A stretch of DNA of 64,000 bases, from assembly GCF_900102545.1 (NCBI RefSeq), contig NZ_FNBN01000005.1, positions 62,001 to 126,000 of the forward strand, read 5' to 3'. The DNA is from Chitinophaga filiformis. GTDB lineage: Bacteria > Bacteroidota > Bacteroidia > Chitinophagales > Chitinophagaceae. The notes beneath the pieces are model-generated. The model worked only from the letters and a program-made list of their open reading frames with translations, was not told the origin of the DNA and did not search any database. A program made the position numbers and the translations under genes. This document shows, piece after piece, positions 1-8,073 of this stretch; within the stretch, counting starts at the first letter, position 1, and each line of letters begins with the position of its first letter.

Positions 1-65
1 AGTGGCTGGGCAAGATGGTGCAGGACATCAGTTACAACAATGCCAAATCGTATTTCGGATTTTAG
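1..65 (+). CDS. uxaC: Glucuronate isomerase (uronate isomerase), C-terminal end only
   Basis: Only the last 20 codons are inside the window, read in frame 3 and ending at TAG 63-65. The peptide ends in WLGKMVQDISYNNAKSYFGF. The NA..YF ending resembles the C-terminus of UxaC, which isomerises D-glucuronate to fructuronate and D-galacturonate to tagaturonate. The stop lies 17 bases before the kdgK start, so the two genes are probably in one operon, and the neighbours (kdgK, kdgA, exuT, uxaA) fit the same pathway. The call rests on a short tail plus context and could be wrong; the rest of the gene lies upstream of the window. Confidence 0.62.
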   Translation, partial: WLGKMVQDISYNNAKSYFGF

Positions 66-82
66 ACCCTACAAGCAAGCGC

Positions 83-1081
83 ATGAAGCCAGTTAAAGTA
101 ATTTCGTTTGGAGAGATATTATTACGCTTATCACCGGAGTGGAACAAAAACAGCGCAGCCCTTTTTGTGGGCGGTGCAGAAGCCAATGTAGCTGCAGCAC
201 TGGCGCGTTGGGGCACACCGGTATCATATATCAGTAAAGTACCTGATAATGGCATTGCCACACAGGTACTGGAACAGCTGGAATCGCTGGGCGTAGCGAC
301 AGATCGTATGCTGAAAGGAGGAGACCGTATCGGCATCTATTTCCTGGAACAAGGTACTGACCTGAAAAATGCGGGAGTGGTATACGACAGAAAATATTCA
401 TCCTTCAGCCAGATGCAACGAGGTTCAGTAGATTGGGATAGCCTGTTGGGTGATGCAGAATGGTTTCACTGGAGCGCACTGACGCCTGCTCTGAATGAGG
501 ATACAGCGGCTATTTGTAAAGAAGTACTGGAAGCAGCGAGCCGTAAAGGCCTGAAGATATCTACAGATCTGAACTATCGCAGTAAGCTGTGGCAATACGG
601 CAAGCAGCCATTTGCGGTAATGCCGGAACTGGTGCAGTATTGTGATGTAGTGATGGGCAATATCTGGGCCGCACACCAGATGCTGGATACGACCTTAAAC
701 ACAGTAGCACTGGAATCCGCTACAAAGGAAACATACCTTGCAGAAGCAGCATCCGTAGCCAAAGAAATCACTGAGAAATATCCCCGTTGTAAACAGGTAG
801 CTTTTACTTTCCGTTTTTCCAATGCATTTACGCACAACCTCTATTATGCTACCTGGTATGAAGGAGGAGAACTGAAAGTATCAAAGCAGTATGAGACGAA
901 TGAAGTGGTAGACCGCGTTGGTAGTGGAGACAGCTTTATGGCGGGCCTGATACATGCACAGGTAAGCGGAATGGATGCGCAGCAGACCATTTCCTTTGCA
1001 GCAGCAGCAGCCTGGTCCAAGTTGTTCGTCAAAGGAGATTTTAATTTAACAGACAAAGCAGACATCTTAAAACTGATATAG
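83..1081 (+). CDS. kdgK: 2-dehydro-3-deoxygluconokinase (KDG kinase)
   Basis: PfkB-family sugar kinase of 332 residues, predicted to phosphorylate 2-keto-3-deoxygluconate to KDPG in the cytoplasm, the step before KDPG aldolase. The N-terminal GGAEANVA substrate motif and the C-terminal DRVGSGDSF motif (anion hole and catalytic Asp, variant of DTxGAGD) are present. An in-frame GTG at 2 would add 27 residues, but those overlap the preceding uxaC tail and look nothing like a kinase N-terminus, so ATG 83 (MKPVKVISFGEILLRL) is chosen. The next gene starts 2 bases after the stop, which implies translational coupling with kdgA. Confidence 0.93.
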   Translation: MKPVKVISFGEILLRLSPEWNKNSAALFVGGAEANVAAALARWGTPVSYISKVPDNGIATQVLEQLESLGVATDRMLKGGDRIGIYFLEQGTDLKNAGVVYDRKYSSFSQMQRGSVDWDSLLGDAEWFHWSALTPALNEDTAAICKEVLEAASRKGLKISTDLNYRSKLWQYGKQPFAVMPELVQYCDVVMGNIWAAHQMLDTTLNTVALESATKETYLAEAASVAKEITEKYPRCKQVAFTFRFSNAFTHNLYYATWYEGGELKVSKQYETNEVVDRVGSGDSFMAGLIHAQVSGMDAQQTISFAAAAAWSKLFVKGDFNLTDKADILKLI

Positions 1082-1083
1082 AC

Positions 1084-1749
1084 ATGGCAGCACCAGCAGC
1101 AGAGATCATTGCCGCATTTGAGCGCAGTAAAGTAATTCCCGTATTCTATCATGATGATGCCGCAGTATGTATAGAAGTATTACAGGCCTGCTATGATGCG
1201 GGACTCCGTGTGTTTGAGTTTACTAATCGCGGAGAGGGAGCACGGCGCAATTTTGCCGCAATGCAGGAAAAGAAGAAAGCGGCCATGCCTGATATGTACC
1301 TGGGTATTGGTACCATAAAAAATGGAGAAGATGTAAAGGTATTTGCAGATATGGGTGCTGATTTTATTGTAAGCCCTATCATAGATGCCGCCGTGGCAGA
1401 CAGTTGCCGGAAAGAAAATATCACATGGATACCCGGTTGTATGACGCCTTCCGAAATTGCAGTGGCTGAAAGGTACGAAGCACCATTGACAAAACTGTTT
1501 CCCGGCAACGTATTGGGACCTGGTTTTGTAAAAGCGATTAAGCCACTATTCCCTAAAATGAAGTTCATGCCAACAGGAGGAGTGGAACCCACTAAAGAAA
1601 GCGTAAAATCCTGGCTGGATGCAGGCGTAGTATGTGTCGGAATGGGCTCAAACCTGTTGAATAAGGAATTGATAGATAAGAAAGATTGGGCAGCATTGCG
1701 TACGCAGATGTCTGGTCTTGTAGAATTGGTAAAAAGCATCAGTAAATAA
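1084..1749 (+). CDS. kdgA: KDPG / 4-hydroxy-2-oxoglutarate aldolase
   Basis: Class I aldolase of 221 residues that cleaves 2-keto-3-deoxy-6-phosphogluconate to pyruvate and glyceraldehyde 3-phosphate, the last step of hexuronate breakdown. The family signature residues are visible: Glu45 and Arg49 in EFTNR, the Schiff-base lysine at about 137 in LTKLFPG, and the phosphate-binding PTGGV segment near residue 167. Length is normal for Eda-type aldolases. It follows kdgK with a 2-base gap. No terminator is obvious before the next promoter region. Confidence 0.93.
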   Translation: MAAPAAEIIAAFERSKVIPVFYHDDAAVCIEVLQACYDAGLRVFEFTNRGEGARRNFAAMQEKKKAAMPDMYLGIGTIKNGEDVKVFADMGADFIVSPIIDAAVADSCRKENITWIPGCMTPSEIAVAERYEAPLTKLFPGNVLGPGFVKAIKPLFPKMKFMPTGGVEPTKESVKSWLDAGVVCVGMGSNLLNKELIDKKDWAALRTQMSGLVELVKSISK

Positions 1750-1854
1750 CCGCCATTGCCGGCTTTGCTGAAAACAGGTCCGTAACAGATAATTAGAGCC
1801 GGGAACTATCCCACCGGCTAACAGGATAAGTTTACCCATAAAAAACAGTAATAG

Positions 1855-1870
1855 ATGCAAACGTTTGCAT
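1855..1870. promoter_or_regulatory. Perfect palindromic operator, probable LacI-family site upstream of exuT
   Basis: ATGCAAACGTTTGCAT is a perfect 16-bp palindrome ending 46 bases before the exuT start. Central CG with A/T-rich half sites is typical of LacI-family operators. Near-identical sites occur at 5161-5174, 9189-9202 and 37720-37735, and a LacI-family regulator is encoded at 8074-9141. Binding by that protein is inferred. Confidence 0.8.
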
Positions 1871-1916
1871 TATTCACCGGAGTGTTGTAAATTGATAACG
1901 CTTTATAAATTCCAAA

Positions 1917-3281
1917 ATGAAAGGCATGGATTCCACTACAATTGGCAAATATCGCTGGCGCATTTGTGCATTACTCTTCTTTGCTACTACTATTAACTAT
2001 ATAGACCGTCAGGTGATAGGTTTGCTGAAACCCATCCTGATGGCTCCGGATCAGTTCAACTGGACGGAGAAGGATTTTGGAGGTATGATGTCGGCATTTG
2101 CCGCAGCATATGCAGTAGGCCTGCTGTTGTTTGGTCGCCTGGTAGACAGGATAGGTACCAAGATGGGCTATATTCTGTCTATTGTTGTATGGAGTATCGC
2201 TGCAATGGCGCATGCGCTGGCTAAGACAACATTCGGATTCGGACTGGCACGTGTTTTCCTGGGCTTGGGTGAATCTGGTAACTTTCCGGTGGCAATTAAA
2301 TCCGTTGCAGAATGGTTTCCAAAGAAAGAAAGGGCACTGGCAACCGGTATTTTCAATTCAGGGGCCAATATCGGGGCTGTAATTGCTCCCATTGTAGTTC
2401 CCTGGCTGGCAGGTAATTACGGCTGGCAACATGCGTTTATCTGGACGGGATTGATAGGATTTGTCTGGTTAATCTTCTGGGCAGTCATTTATGAAATTCC
2501 TGCCCGGCATAAAAAACTGACACAGGCGGAATATGATTATATCCATAGTGACGATCAAAAGCCGGCTACTGAAGAGATACCTGCGGGAATTAAGCCGGTA
2601 ACTGCCGCTGCTGTTGCTTCAGCATCTGCCCCTCATGAAAATAAAAGTATCAGCTGGAAACAGTTGCTCGGCGTAAAGCAGACATGGGCGTTTGTATTCG
2701 GTAAACTGCTCACTGACCCTATCTGGTGGTTCTTCCTCTTCTGGCTGCCTTCTTATTTTGCTACTACATTCAACCTTGATTTCAAAAAGCCTAATCTGCA
2801 GTTATTCGTTATTTATACGGCAACTACAGTGGGAAGTATAGGCGGTGGATACCTGTCCTCCTGGCTGATCAAAAAAGGATGGCCTGTGTTCAAAGCCCGT
2901 AAAACATCTATGTTGCTGTTCGCTATTTGTGTAGTACCGATCATGTTTGCCAAAGCCACTAACAATATATGGGTAGTGGTAGGTCTGATCAGTCTTGCCG
3001 CTGCAGCACACCAGGCATGGTCTGCCAATATCTTTACAACAGCTTCAGACATGTTCCCGAAACACGCTGTGAGCTCAGTAGTGGGTATCGGTGGAATGGC
3101 CGGATCTATAGGAGGTAGCCTGTTCCCGATATTTGTAGGCTATCTGCTGGATTATTATAAAGCACAGGGCAACATTGGCGCAGGATATAATATCCTATTC
3201 GTGATCAGTGGATGCATGTATTTACTGGCCTGGCTCATTATGCATTTATTCGCACCGAAGATGGAGCAGGTAAAGCTCTAA
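1917..3281 (+). CDS. exuT: MFS hexuronate transporter (ExuT-like)
   Basis: Integral inner-membrane protein of 454 residues with about 12 hydrophobic segments and a long central cytoplasmic loop (roughly residues 195-240). The N-terminal TINYIDRQVIG segment and the GxLxDrxG-type loop (GRLVDRIGTK, near residue 77) are typical of the anion:cation symporter branch of the major facilitator superfamily that includes ExuT and GudP. Its place between kdgA and uxaA supports galacturonate/glucuronate import, but substrate is inferred from context. Two starts are close (1917 and 1926); 1917 is kept. A palindromic LacI-type operator sits just upstream. Confidence 0.87.
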   Translation: MKGMDSTTIGKYRWRICALLFFATTINYIDRQVIGLLKPILMAPDQFNWTEKDFGGMMSAFAAAYAVGLLLFGRLVDRIGTKMGYILSIVVWSIAAMAHALAKTTFGFGLARVFLGLGESGNFPVAIKSVAEWFPKKERALATGIFNSGANIGAVIAPIVVPWLAGNYGWQHAFIWTGLIGFVWLIFWAVIYEIPARHKKLTQAEYDYIHSDDQKPATEEIPAGIKPVTAAAVASASAPHENKSISWKQLLGVKQTWAFVFGKLLTDPIWWFFLFWLPSYFATTFNLDFKKPNLQLFVIYTATTVGSIGGGYLSSWLIKKGWPVFKARKTSMLLFAICVVPIMFAKATNNIWVVVGLISLAAAAHQAWSANIFTTASDMFPKHAVSSVVGIGGMAGSIGGSLFPIFVGYLLDYYKAQGNIGAGYNILFVISGCMYLLAWLIMHLFAPKMEQVKL

Positions 3282-3291
3282 ATGATATACT

Positions 3292-3340
3292 AAAAAAGGC
3301 GAGGGTCATTTTACATTGTAAAATGACCCTCGCCTTTTTT
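3292..3340. terminator. Bidirectional intrinsic terminator between exuT and uxaA
   Basis: A perfect 24-bp inverted repeat (arms 3292-3315 and 3317-3340) runs from A6 to T6 and is rich in GC inside (GGCGAGGGTCATTTTACA). It lies between two convergent genes and has a U tract on either strand, so it should stop transcription from both sides. Confidence 0.92.
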
Positions 3341-3357
3341 AGTTGAATATGATGAGA

Positions 3358-5004
3358 TTACAGGCTCACCCCACGTTTCCATGGAATGAAATCATCCTGA
3401 TTTAACAGTTCTGCTTTCGTTTTCAGCTCGCCGCTGGCAGTTTTGATCACATATTCCAGGATCTCTTCACCCATTTCCTCGATTGTCTTTTCACCACTGA
3501 TGATAGTACCGGTATTGATATCGATGATATCGGGCATACGGGTAGCCAGTTTGGTGTTGGTAGCCAGTTTTAATACCGGAGCGATCGGGTTGCCGGTTGG
3601 CGTACCCAGACCTGTGGTGAACAATACGATGTTGGCACCGGAACCTACTTCCGCAGAAGTGGATTCAACGTCATTACCGGGTGTACAGAGAAGATTCAGT
3701 CCTGGTTTAGTGACATATTCTGTATAATCCAGCACATCCACTACAGGAGAAATACCGCCTTTTTTAGCAGCTCCGGCCGACTTAATAGCATCGGTAATGA
3801 GACCGTCTTTGATATTACCGGGCGAAGGGTTCATATAGAAACCTGAACCTGCAGACTCTGCCTGACTTTCATAAGCCCGCATGATGTGGATGAATTTATC
3901 AGCAGTGTTTTTCTCTACACAGCGGTTGATCAGTTCCTGTTCAACACCACACAATTCAGGGAACTCAGAAAGGATAGAACTACCGCCCAAAGCTACCAGC
4001 AAGTCAGATGTATGACCTACAGCAGGGTTGGCTGATATACCGGAGAACCCGTCAGAACCACCGCATTCCAGGCCGATTGTCAGTTTGGAGAGAGGAGCCG
4101 GCTGGCGGGAAATCTTATCAGCTTCTACCAATGCAAGGAAAGTCTCCCTGATCGCGTCTGACAGCATCTCAAATTCTGAAGCGCTTTTCTGTTGTTCAAA
4201 CACCAGTACAGGCTTGTCAAACTGCGGATTCAATTTATTCAGCGCTGCCTTCAGTATGGAAACCTGCGCATGCTGGCATCCCAGGCTTAGTACCGTTGCA
4301 CCCGCCACATTAGGATGGTGGATATAACCAGCCAGCAAGGCACAGAGTGCGTCTGAATCCTGGCGTGTACCACCGCAACCACCTTCGTGTGTCAGGAATT
4401 TGATACCATCAATATTGGGGAAGACAGTATTACGTTTGTTGGTCAGCGTTACTGCTTCTGCCTTGTATGTTTTTATTGCATCCAGGTCGCCGCTTTTGTA
4501 CAGGGATACGAGATCCTGTACCTGCTCATTGTACACTTCCGTCGGAGCGAATCCCAGTCCTTTTTCAAAAGCTGTTTTGATCACACTAACATTACGGTTT
4601 TCGCAGAACACCAGCGGTATTACCAGCCAGTAGTTGCGGGTGCCCACCTGTCCGTCTTTACGTGGAAAGCCCATAAAGGTGCGGTCTTTCCATTTGCTGA
4701 TATCAGGTTTCTGCCATGCAATGGTGCCTTCCTTTTCGTGAAAAGCGTTGGCATCATGTTTAATATTCTCAGTAGTAATGATCTCACCCTTGTTAATGAC
4801 GGTATTTGCTTTACCAACGAGTACACCGTACATAGTAATAGGATCGCCGGTTTGTATGTCGGAGATCATGAATTTATGTTTAGCGGGAACATCTTTCAGC
4901 AGAGTAATTGTGGAACCATTAAACCTGACTTCTGTGCCACGCTGCAGGTCCTGCAGGGCTACCAGTACATTGTCGTCAGGATGTATTTGTAGAAACGTAT
5001 TCAT
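3358..5004 (-). CDS. uxaA: Altronate dehydratase (altronate hydrolase)
   Basis: Cytoplasmic protein of 548 residues with the usual UxaA layout: an N-terminal SAF-like domain (about residues 5-80) followed by the large UxaA catalytic domain. It dehydrates D-altronate to 2-keto-3-deoxygluconate, feeding kdgK. Visible family motifs include GFPRKDGQVGTRNYW near residue 112, HEGGCGGTRQD near 207, GLECGGSDGFSG near 314 and the C-terminal TTGLGTPTGNPIAPVLK. It is transcribed towards exuT and is divergent from kduI, with a dyad-rich leader between them. Confidence 0.94.
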   Translation of the reverse strand: MNTFLQIHPDDNVLVALQDLQRGTEVRFNGSTITLLKDVPAKHKFMISDIQTGDPITMYGVLVGKANTVINKGEIITTENIKHDANAFHEKEGTIAWQKPDISKWKDRTFMGFPRKDGQVGTRNYWLVIPLVFCENRNVSVIKTAFEKGLGFAPTEVYNEQVQDLVSLYKSGDLDAIKTYKAEAVTLTNKRNTVFPNIDGIKFLTHEGGCGGTRQDSDALCALLAGYIHHPNVAGATVLSLGCQHAQVSILKAALNKLNPQFDKPVLVFEQQKSASEFEMLSDAIRETFLALVEADKISRQPAPLSKLTIGLECGGSDGFSGISANPAVGHTSDLLVALGGSSILSEFPELCGVEQELINRCVEKNTADKFIHIMRAYESQAESAGSGFYMNPSPGNIKDGLITDAIKSAGAAKKGGISPVVDVLDYTEYVTKPGLNLLCTPGNDVESTSAEVGSGANIVLFTTGLGTPTGNPIAPVLKLATNTKLATRMPDIIDINTGTIISGEKTIEEMGEEILEYVIKTASGELKTKAELLNQDDFIPWKRGVSL

Positions 5005-5046
5005 AATAAGCTAAAGTATAAAATAACAACACCCACTGTTAATACT

Positions 5047-5122
5047 AAAATCTTAATCCATGATAAGATTTTGCCTTTAGAACACTTAAGGCCGCACAAG
5101 TGTTTAGCTAAAACATTTTAGC
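5047..5122. promoter_or_regulatory. Three successive inverted repeats in the uxaA/kduI intergenic region
   Basis: Three separate dyads lie in 76 bases just upstream of uxaA: AAAATCTTA...TAAGATTTT (5047-5072, 8-base spacer), AACACTT...AAGTGTT (5081-5104, 10-base spacer) and GCTAAAA.TTTTAGC (5107-5122, 2-base spacer). They could be operators for a second regulator or stems in the uxaA 5' leader. Neither role is proven by sequence. Confidence 0.5.
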
Positions 5123-5160
5123 CTTGCAAGATTAGCACTCCTGTTATTTCCGGTATTTTA

Positions 5161-5174
5161 TGCAAACGTTTGCA
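5161..5174. promoter_or_regulatory. LacI-type operator upstream of kduI
   Basis: TGCAAACGTTTGCA, a perfect 14-bp palindrome identical to the core of the exuT site, lies 95 bases before kduI and 156 bases before the divergent uxaA, so it could control both. Confidence 0.8.
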
Positions 5175-5269
5175 GTTTTCGGCTTTAAGCAGTACCTTTC
5201 ATTCAGGTTATGAAAAAAGATGCAACTGATACAGCATCCCCAATACGAATTATCATTTCTTAATTTAAT

Positions 5270-6118
5270 ATGTCGAGACTTATGACTGCAGAAACCAGGT
5301 ATGCCTCCAGCCCGGCAGAAGTGTTGAGTTGGAACACCGCACAGACCAGGAAGGAACTTTTGATAGAACAGCTTTTTGTACAGGATGAGATTAAACTGGT
5401 GTATAGTCATTATGACCGCTTTGTAACCGGTGGCATCTTCCCGGTAGGTAAGACCCTGGCACTGACGCCGCCAGACCAGTTCAAAGCAGCTTATTTCCTG
5501 GAAAGGAGAGAGCTTGGCATCATCAACGTAGGTGGCGATGGTGTAGTAAAAGTGGATGGCGAAACGTTTGAGATCGGCTTTAAAGAGGCATTATACATCG
5601 GGAAAGGCAAAAAGGAAATACTGTTCAGCAGCAAAGACGCGGCTGCTCCGGCTAAGTTTTACCTGAACTCAACACCGGCTCATCATGAATATCCTACCCG
5701 CCACGTCACCCGTAAAGATGCGGAAATAGTGACGCTCGGAACTATGGAAACAGCCAATCACCGTACAATCAATAAACTGCTGGTCAGCACCGTATTGTCT
5801 ACCTGTCAGCTGCAGATGGGGATGACTGAGCTGAAACCCGGTAGTGTATGGAATACAATGCCTGCGCATACCCACGACAGACGTATGGAAGTGTACTTTT
5901 ATTTTGAAGTACCGCAGGGTCAGTCAGTATGCCATTTCTGGGGGCAGCCACAGGAAACAAGGCATATCTGGATGCAGAACGAGCAGGCGGTAATTTCTCC
6001 GCCATGGTCTATTCACTCGGGTGCAGGCACCAGCAACTATACTTTCATCTGGGGAATGGCTGGTGAGAACCTGGATTATGGCGATATGGATGTTTGCGCA
6101 ATACCTGATCTCAAATAA
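5270..6118 (+). CDS. kduI: 5-dehydro-4-deoxy-D-glucuronate isomerase (4-deoxy-L-threo-5-hexosulose-uronate ketol-isomerase)
   Basis: Cupin-fold isomerase of 282 residues (family about 280) that converts 5-keto-4-deoxyuronate, formed spontaneously from unsaturated uronates, to 3-deoxy-D-glycero-2,5-hexodiulosonate. The segments SYFLERRELG-like (YFLERRELGIINVGG), KFYLNSTPAHHEYPT, NTMPAHTHDRRMEVYFYF and ISPPWSIHSGAG carry the conserved zinc-binding His and Glu residues. ATG 5270 gives the family length. It starts a run kduI-DUF4861-kduD-lacI with gaps of 5 to 21 bases, probably one operon. Confidence 0.95.
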   Translation: MSRLMTAETRYASSPAEVLSWNTAQTRKELLIEQLFVQDEIKLVYSHYDRFVTGGIFPVGKTLALTPPDQFKAAYFLERRELGIINVGGDGVVKVDGETFEIGFKEALYIGKGKKEILFSSKDAAAPAKFYLNSTPAHHEYPTRHVTRKDAEIVTLGTMETANHRTINKLLVSTVLSTCQLQMGMTELKPGSVWNTMPAHTHDRRMEVYFYFEVPQGQSVCHFWGQPQETRHIWMQNEQAVISPPWSIHSGAGTSNYTFIWGMAGENLDYGDMDVCAIPDLK

Positions 6119-6123
6119 AAACC

Positions 6124-7266
6124 ATGAAGCGGATATTGTTATTGTTAATGGCCACAGGCATATGGAGTTCCAGCCTGATGGCCGGTTCCAGGGAAGAGCC
6201 GGTTGCTGCACCGGTAAGCATCACAATCAAAAATCCTTCTGCTATTGCCCGCAATGAAGAAATTGTGGAAATACCTTATGCCAGACTAAAAGCCCTAACC
6301 GGATCTTTTAAGCTGATCAACAAACAGACCGGTAAGGAAATTCCCTACCAGCTGGCATACGAAGGCGCTCCGCAACCTCAGTTGTTGCTGGTACAGGTAA
6401 GTGTGCCTGCCCATGGCAATGTTGTGATTACCGCAGTACCGGGCAAGCCGGCTACCGTAGCGTCCCGTACTTATGCGCGCTATGTACCGGAGCGTAAAGA
6501 TGATTTTGCCTGGGAAAACGACCGTATTGCCTTCCGTATGTATGGCGCAGCATTGGAAAACTTCCCCGCTGAAAATGCCCATGGCATAGACGTATGGACA
6601 AAACGCACCAGTGATCTTGTGCTGAACAGGTGGTATAAAACAAATGATTATCACCATGATAATGGCCAGGGACTTGACTATTATCATGTAGGAATGACAC
6701 TGGGCGGTGGCGATATTGCTCCTTATGTGAATGACTCTATCTATTATCCGCGCAACTACAGAACCTGGAAAGTACTGGACAGCGGCCCTTTACGCTGTAC
6801 CTTCCAGCTGGGTTATGAAGCCTGCCAGGTAGGTAACACGACGGTGTCTGTTGTGAAAACAGTGTCACTGGACGCTGGTTCCCAGCTTAATAAAATGAGT
6901 GTCCAGTATACACTGCAACAGGGGGATAGTCTACCTGTAGTAGCAGGCATTGTGAAACGCACTGCTCCCGGAACTATTCTGCTGGATGAGAAAACAGGCA
7001 TTGCAGGCTACTGGGAGCCGGAACACGGAGCAGATGGCATCACCGGTCTTGGACTGGTATTGCCGGTGTATCAGGGAGCTATGCAGGTAACGGCGCAGCA
7101 TTTACTTGCCAAAGCTAAAGCCAGTGGTAAACAGCCTTTTGTATATTATTTTGGTGCTGCCTGGAATAAGGCAGGCCGCTATACCAGTGCTGCGCAATGG
7201 TTTGCCTATCTGCAGACGTTTGCCGAAAAGCTGGCAGCCCCACTGGAAGTAAACATCAATCAGTAA
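6124..7266 (+). CDS. DUF4861-family secreted protein of the uronate operon
   Basis: 380 residues with a Sec signal peptide (about residues 1-20, MKRILLLLMATGIWSSSLMA). The rest matches what I recognise as DUF4861, a family that commonly travels with pectin and unsaturated-uronate genes in Bacteroidota; its biochemical role is not settled to my knowledge. It probably acts in the periplasm on an oligouronide or as a carbohydrate-binding/modifying protein. Conserved-looking aromatic and acidic clusters occur (DYHHDNGQGLDYYHVG, near residue 177; GYWEPEHGADG near 296). It sits 5 bases after kduI and 18 before kduD, so it is co-transcribed with them. Confidence 0.8.
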   Translation: MKRILLLLMATGIWSSSLMAGSREEPVAAPVSITIKNPSAIARNEEIVEIPYARLKALTGSFKLINKQTGKEIPYQLAYEGAPQPQLLLVQVSVPAHGNVVITAVPGKPATVASRTYARYVPERKDDFAWENDRIAFRMYGAALENFPAENAHGIDVWTKRTSDLVLNRWYKTNDYHHDNGQGLDYYHVGMTLGGGDIAPYVNDSIYYPRNYRTWKVLDSGPLRCTFQLGYEACQVGNTTVSVVKTVSLDAGSQLNKMSVQYTLQQGDSLPVVAGIVKRTAPGTILLDEKTGIAGYWEPEHGADGITGLGLVLPVYQGAMQVTAQHLLAKAKASGKQPFVYYFGAAWNKAGRYTSAAQWFAYLQTFAEKLAAPLEVNINQ

Positions 7267-7284
7267 AAAAGTATCGATACTTAT

Positions 7285-8052
7285 ATGATCTTACAATCAT
7301 TTGACCTGACGGGTAAAACCGCACTGGTAACAGGATGTAAAAGAGGAATAGGCTTAGGGATGGCCGTAGCGCTGGCAGAAGCAGGTGCTGACATAATAGG
7401 CATGTCGGCATCGCTGGAGAAGGAGGGGAGTGAAGTAGAGAAGGCTGTAAAGGCCACAGGACGGAAGTTTTACGGTTACCAGTGCGATCTGGGGAACCGT
7501 GAGGCATTGTATGCGTTTATCAAAGAAGTAACAGCACAGCATCCCGCAATAGATATCCTGGTGAACAATGCAGGTACCATCCTGCGTAAACCGGCGGCAG
7601 AACATCCGGATGAATACTGGGATGAAGTGATCAATATCAACCTGAATGCTCAATTTATCCTGACCCGCGAAATCGGTAAAGGAATGATAGCGCGTGGCAG
7701 TGGAAAGATTATCTTTACAGCATCGCTGCTCACCTTCCAGGGGGGCATCAATGTACCTGGTTATGCCGCCAGTAAAGGAGCGGTAGGTTCACTGGTAAAA
7801 GCCTTTGCCAATGAGTGGGCCGGGAAGGGGGTCAATGTAAATGCGATCGCTCCGGGATATATTGCTACTGATAATACAGCTGCATTGCGTGCAGATGAAA
7901 AACGCAGTGCTTCCATATTAGAGCGTATACCTGCGGGTCGCTGGGGAGAACCGGCTGACTTCAAAGGACCTGTTGTGTTCCTGGCATCTGCGGCATCCAA
8001 CTATGTGCATGGTACTATCCTTACTGTTGATGGAGGATGGATGGGGCGATAA
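7285..8052 (+). CDS. kduD: 2-dehydro-3-deoxy-D-gluconate 5-dehydrogenase
   Basis: Short-chain dehydrogenase of 255 residues. It reduces 3-deoxy-D-glycero-2,5-hexodiulosonate, the KduI product, to 2-keto-3-deoxygluconate using NAD(P)H. The cofactor motif TGCKRGIG (16-23), NNAG (94-97), catalytic Ser147, Tyr160 and Lys164 (YAASK), and the C-terminal GGWMGR ending usual for KduD are all visible. The product joins the uxaA branch at kdgK. Position between DUF4861 and lacI fits one operon. Confidence 0.93.
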   Translation: MILQSFDLTGKTALVTGCKRGIGLGMAVALAEAGADIIGMSASLEKEGSEVEKAVKATGRKFYGYQCDLGNREALYAFIKEVTAQHPAIDILVNNAGTILRKPAAEHPDEYWDEVININLNAQFILTREIGKGMIARGSGKIIFTASLLTFQGGINVPGYAASKGAVGSLVKAFANEWAGKGVNVNAIAPGYIATDNTAALRADEKRSASILERIPAGRWGEPADFKGPVVFLASAASNYVHGTILTVDGGWMGR

Positions 8053-8073
8053 AAAGCACCTGAATACTGATTT

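Noticed and set aside
2..82. GTG start at 2 that would extend kdgK by 27 residues
   Set aside because: The extension overlaps the uxaC tail in another frame and does not fit a PfkB kinase N-terminus; ATG 83 does.
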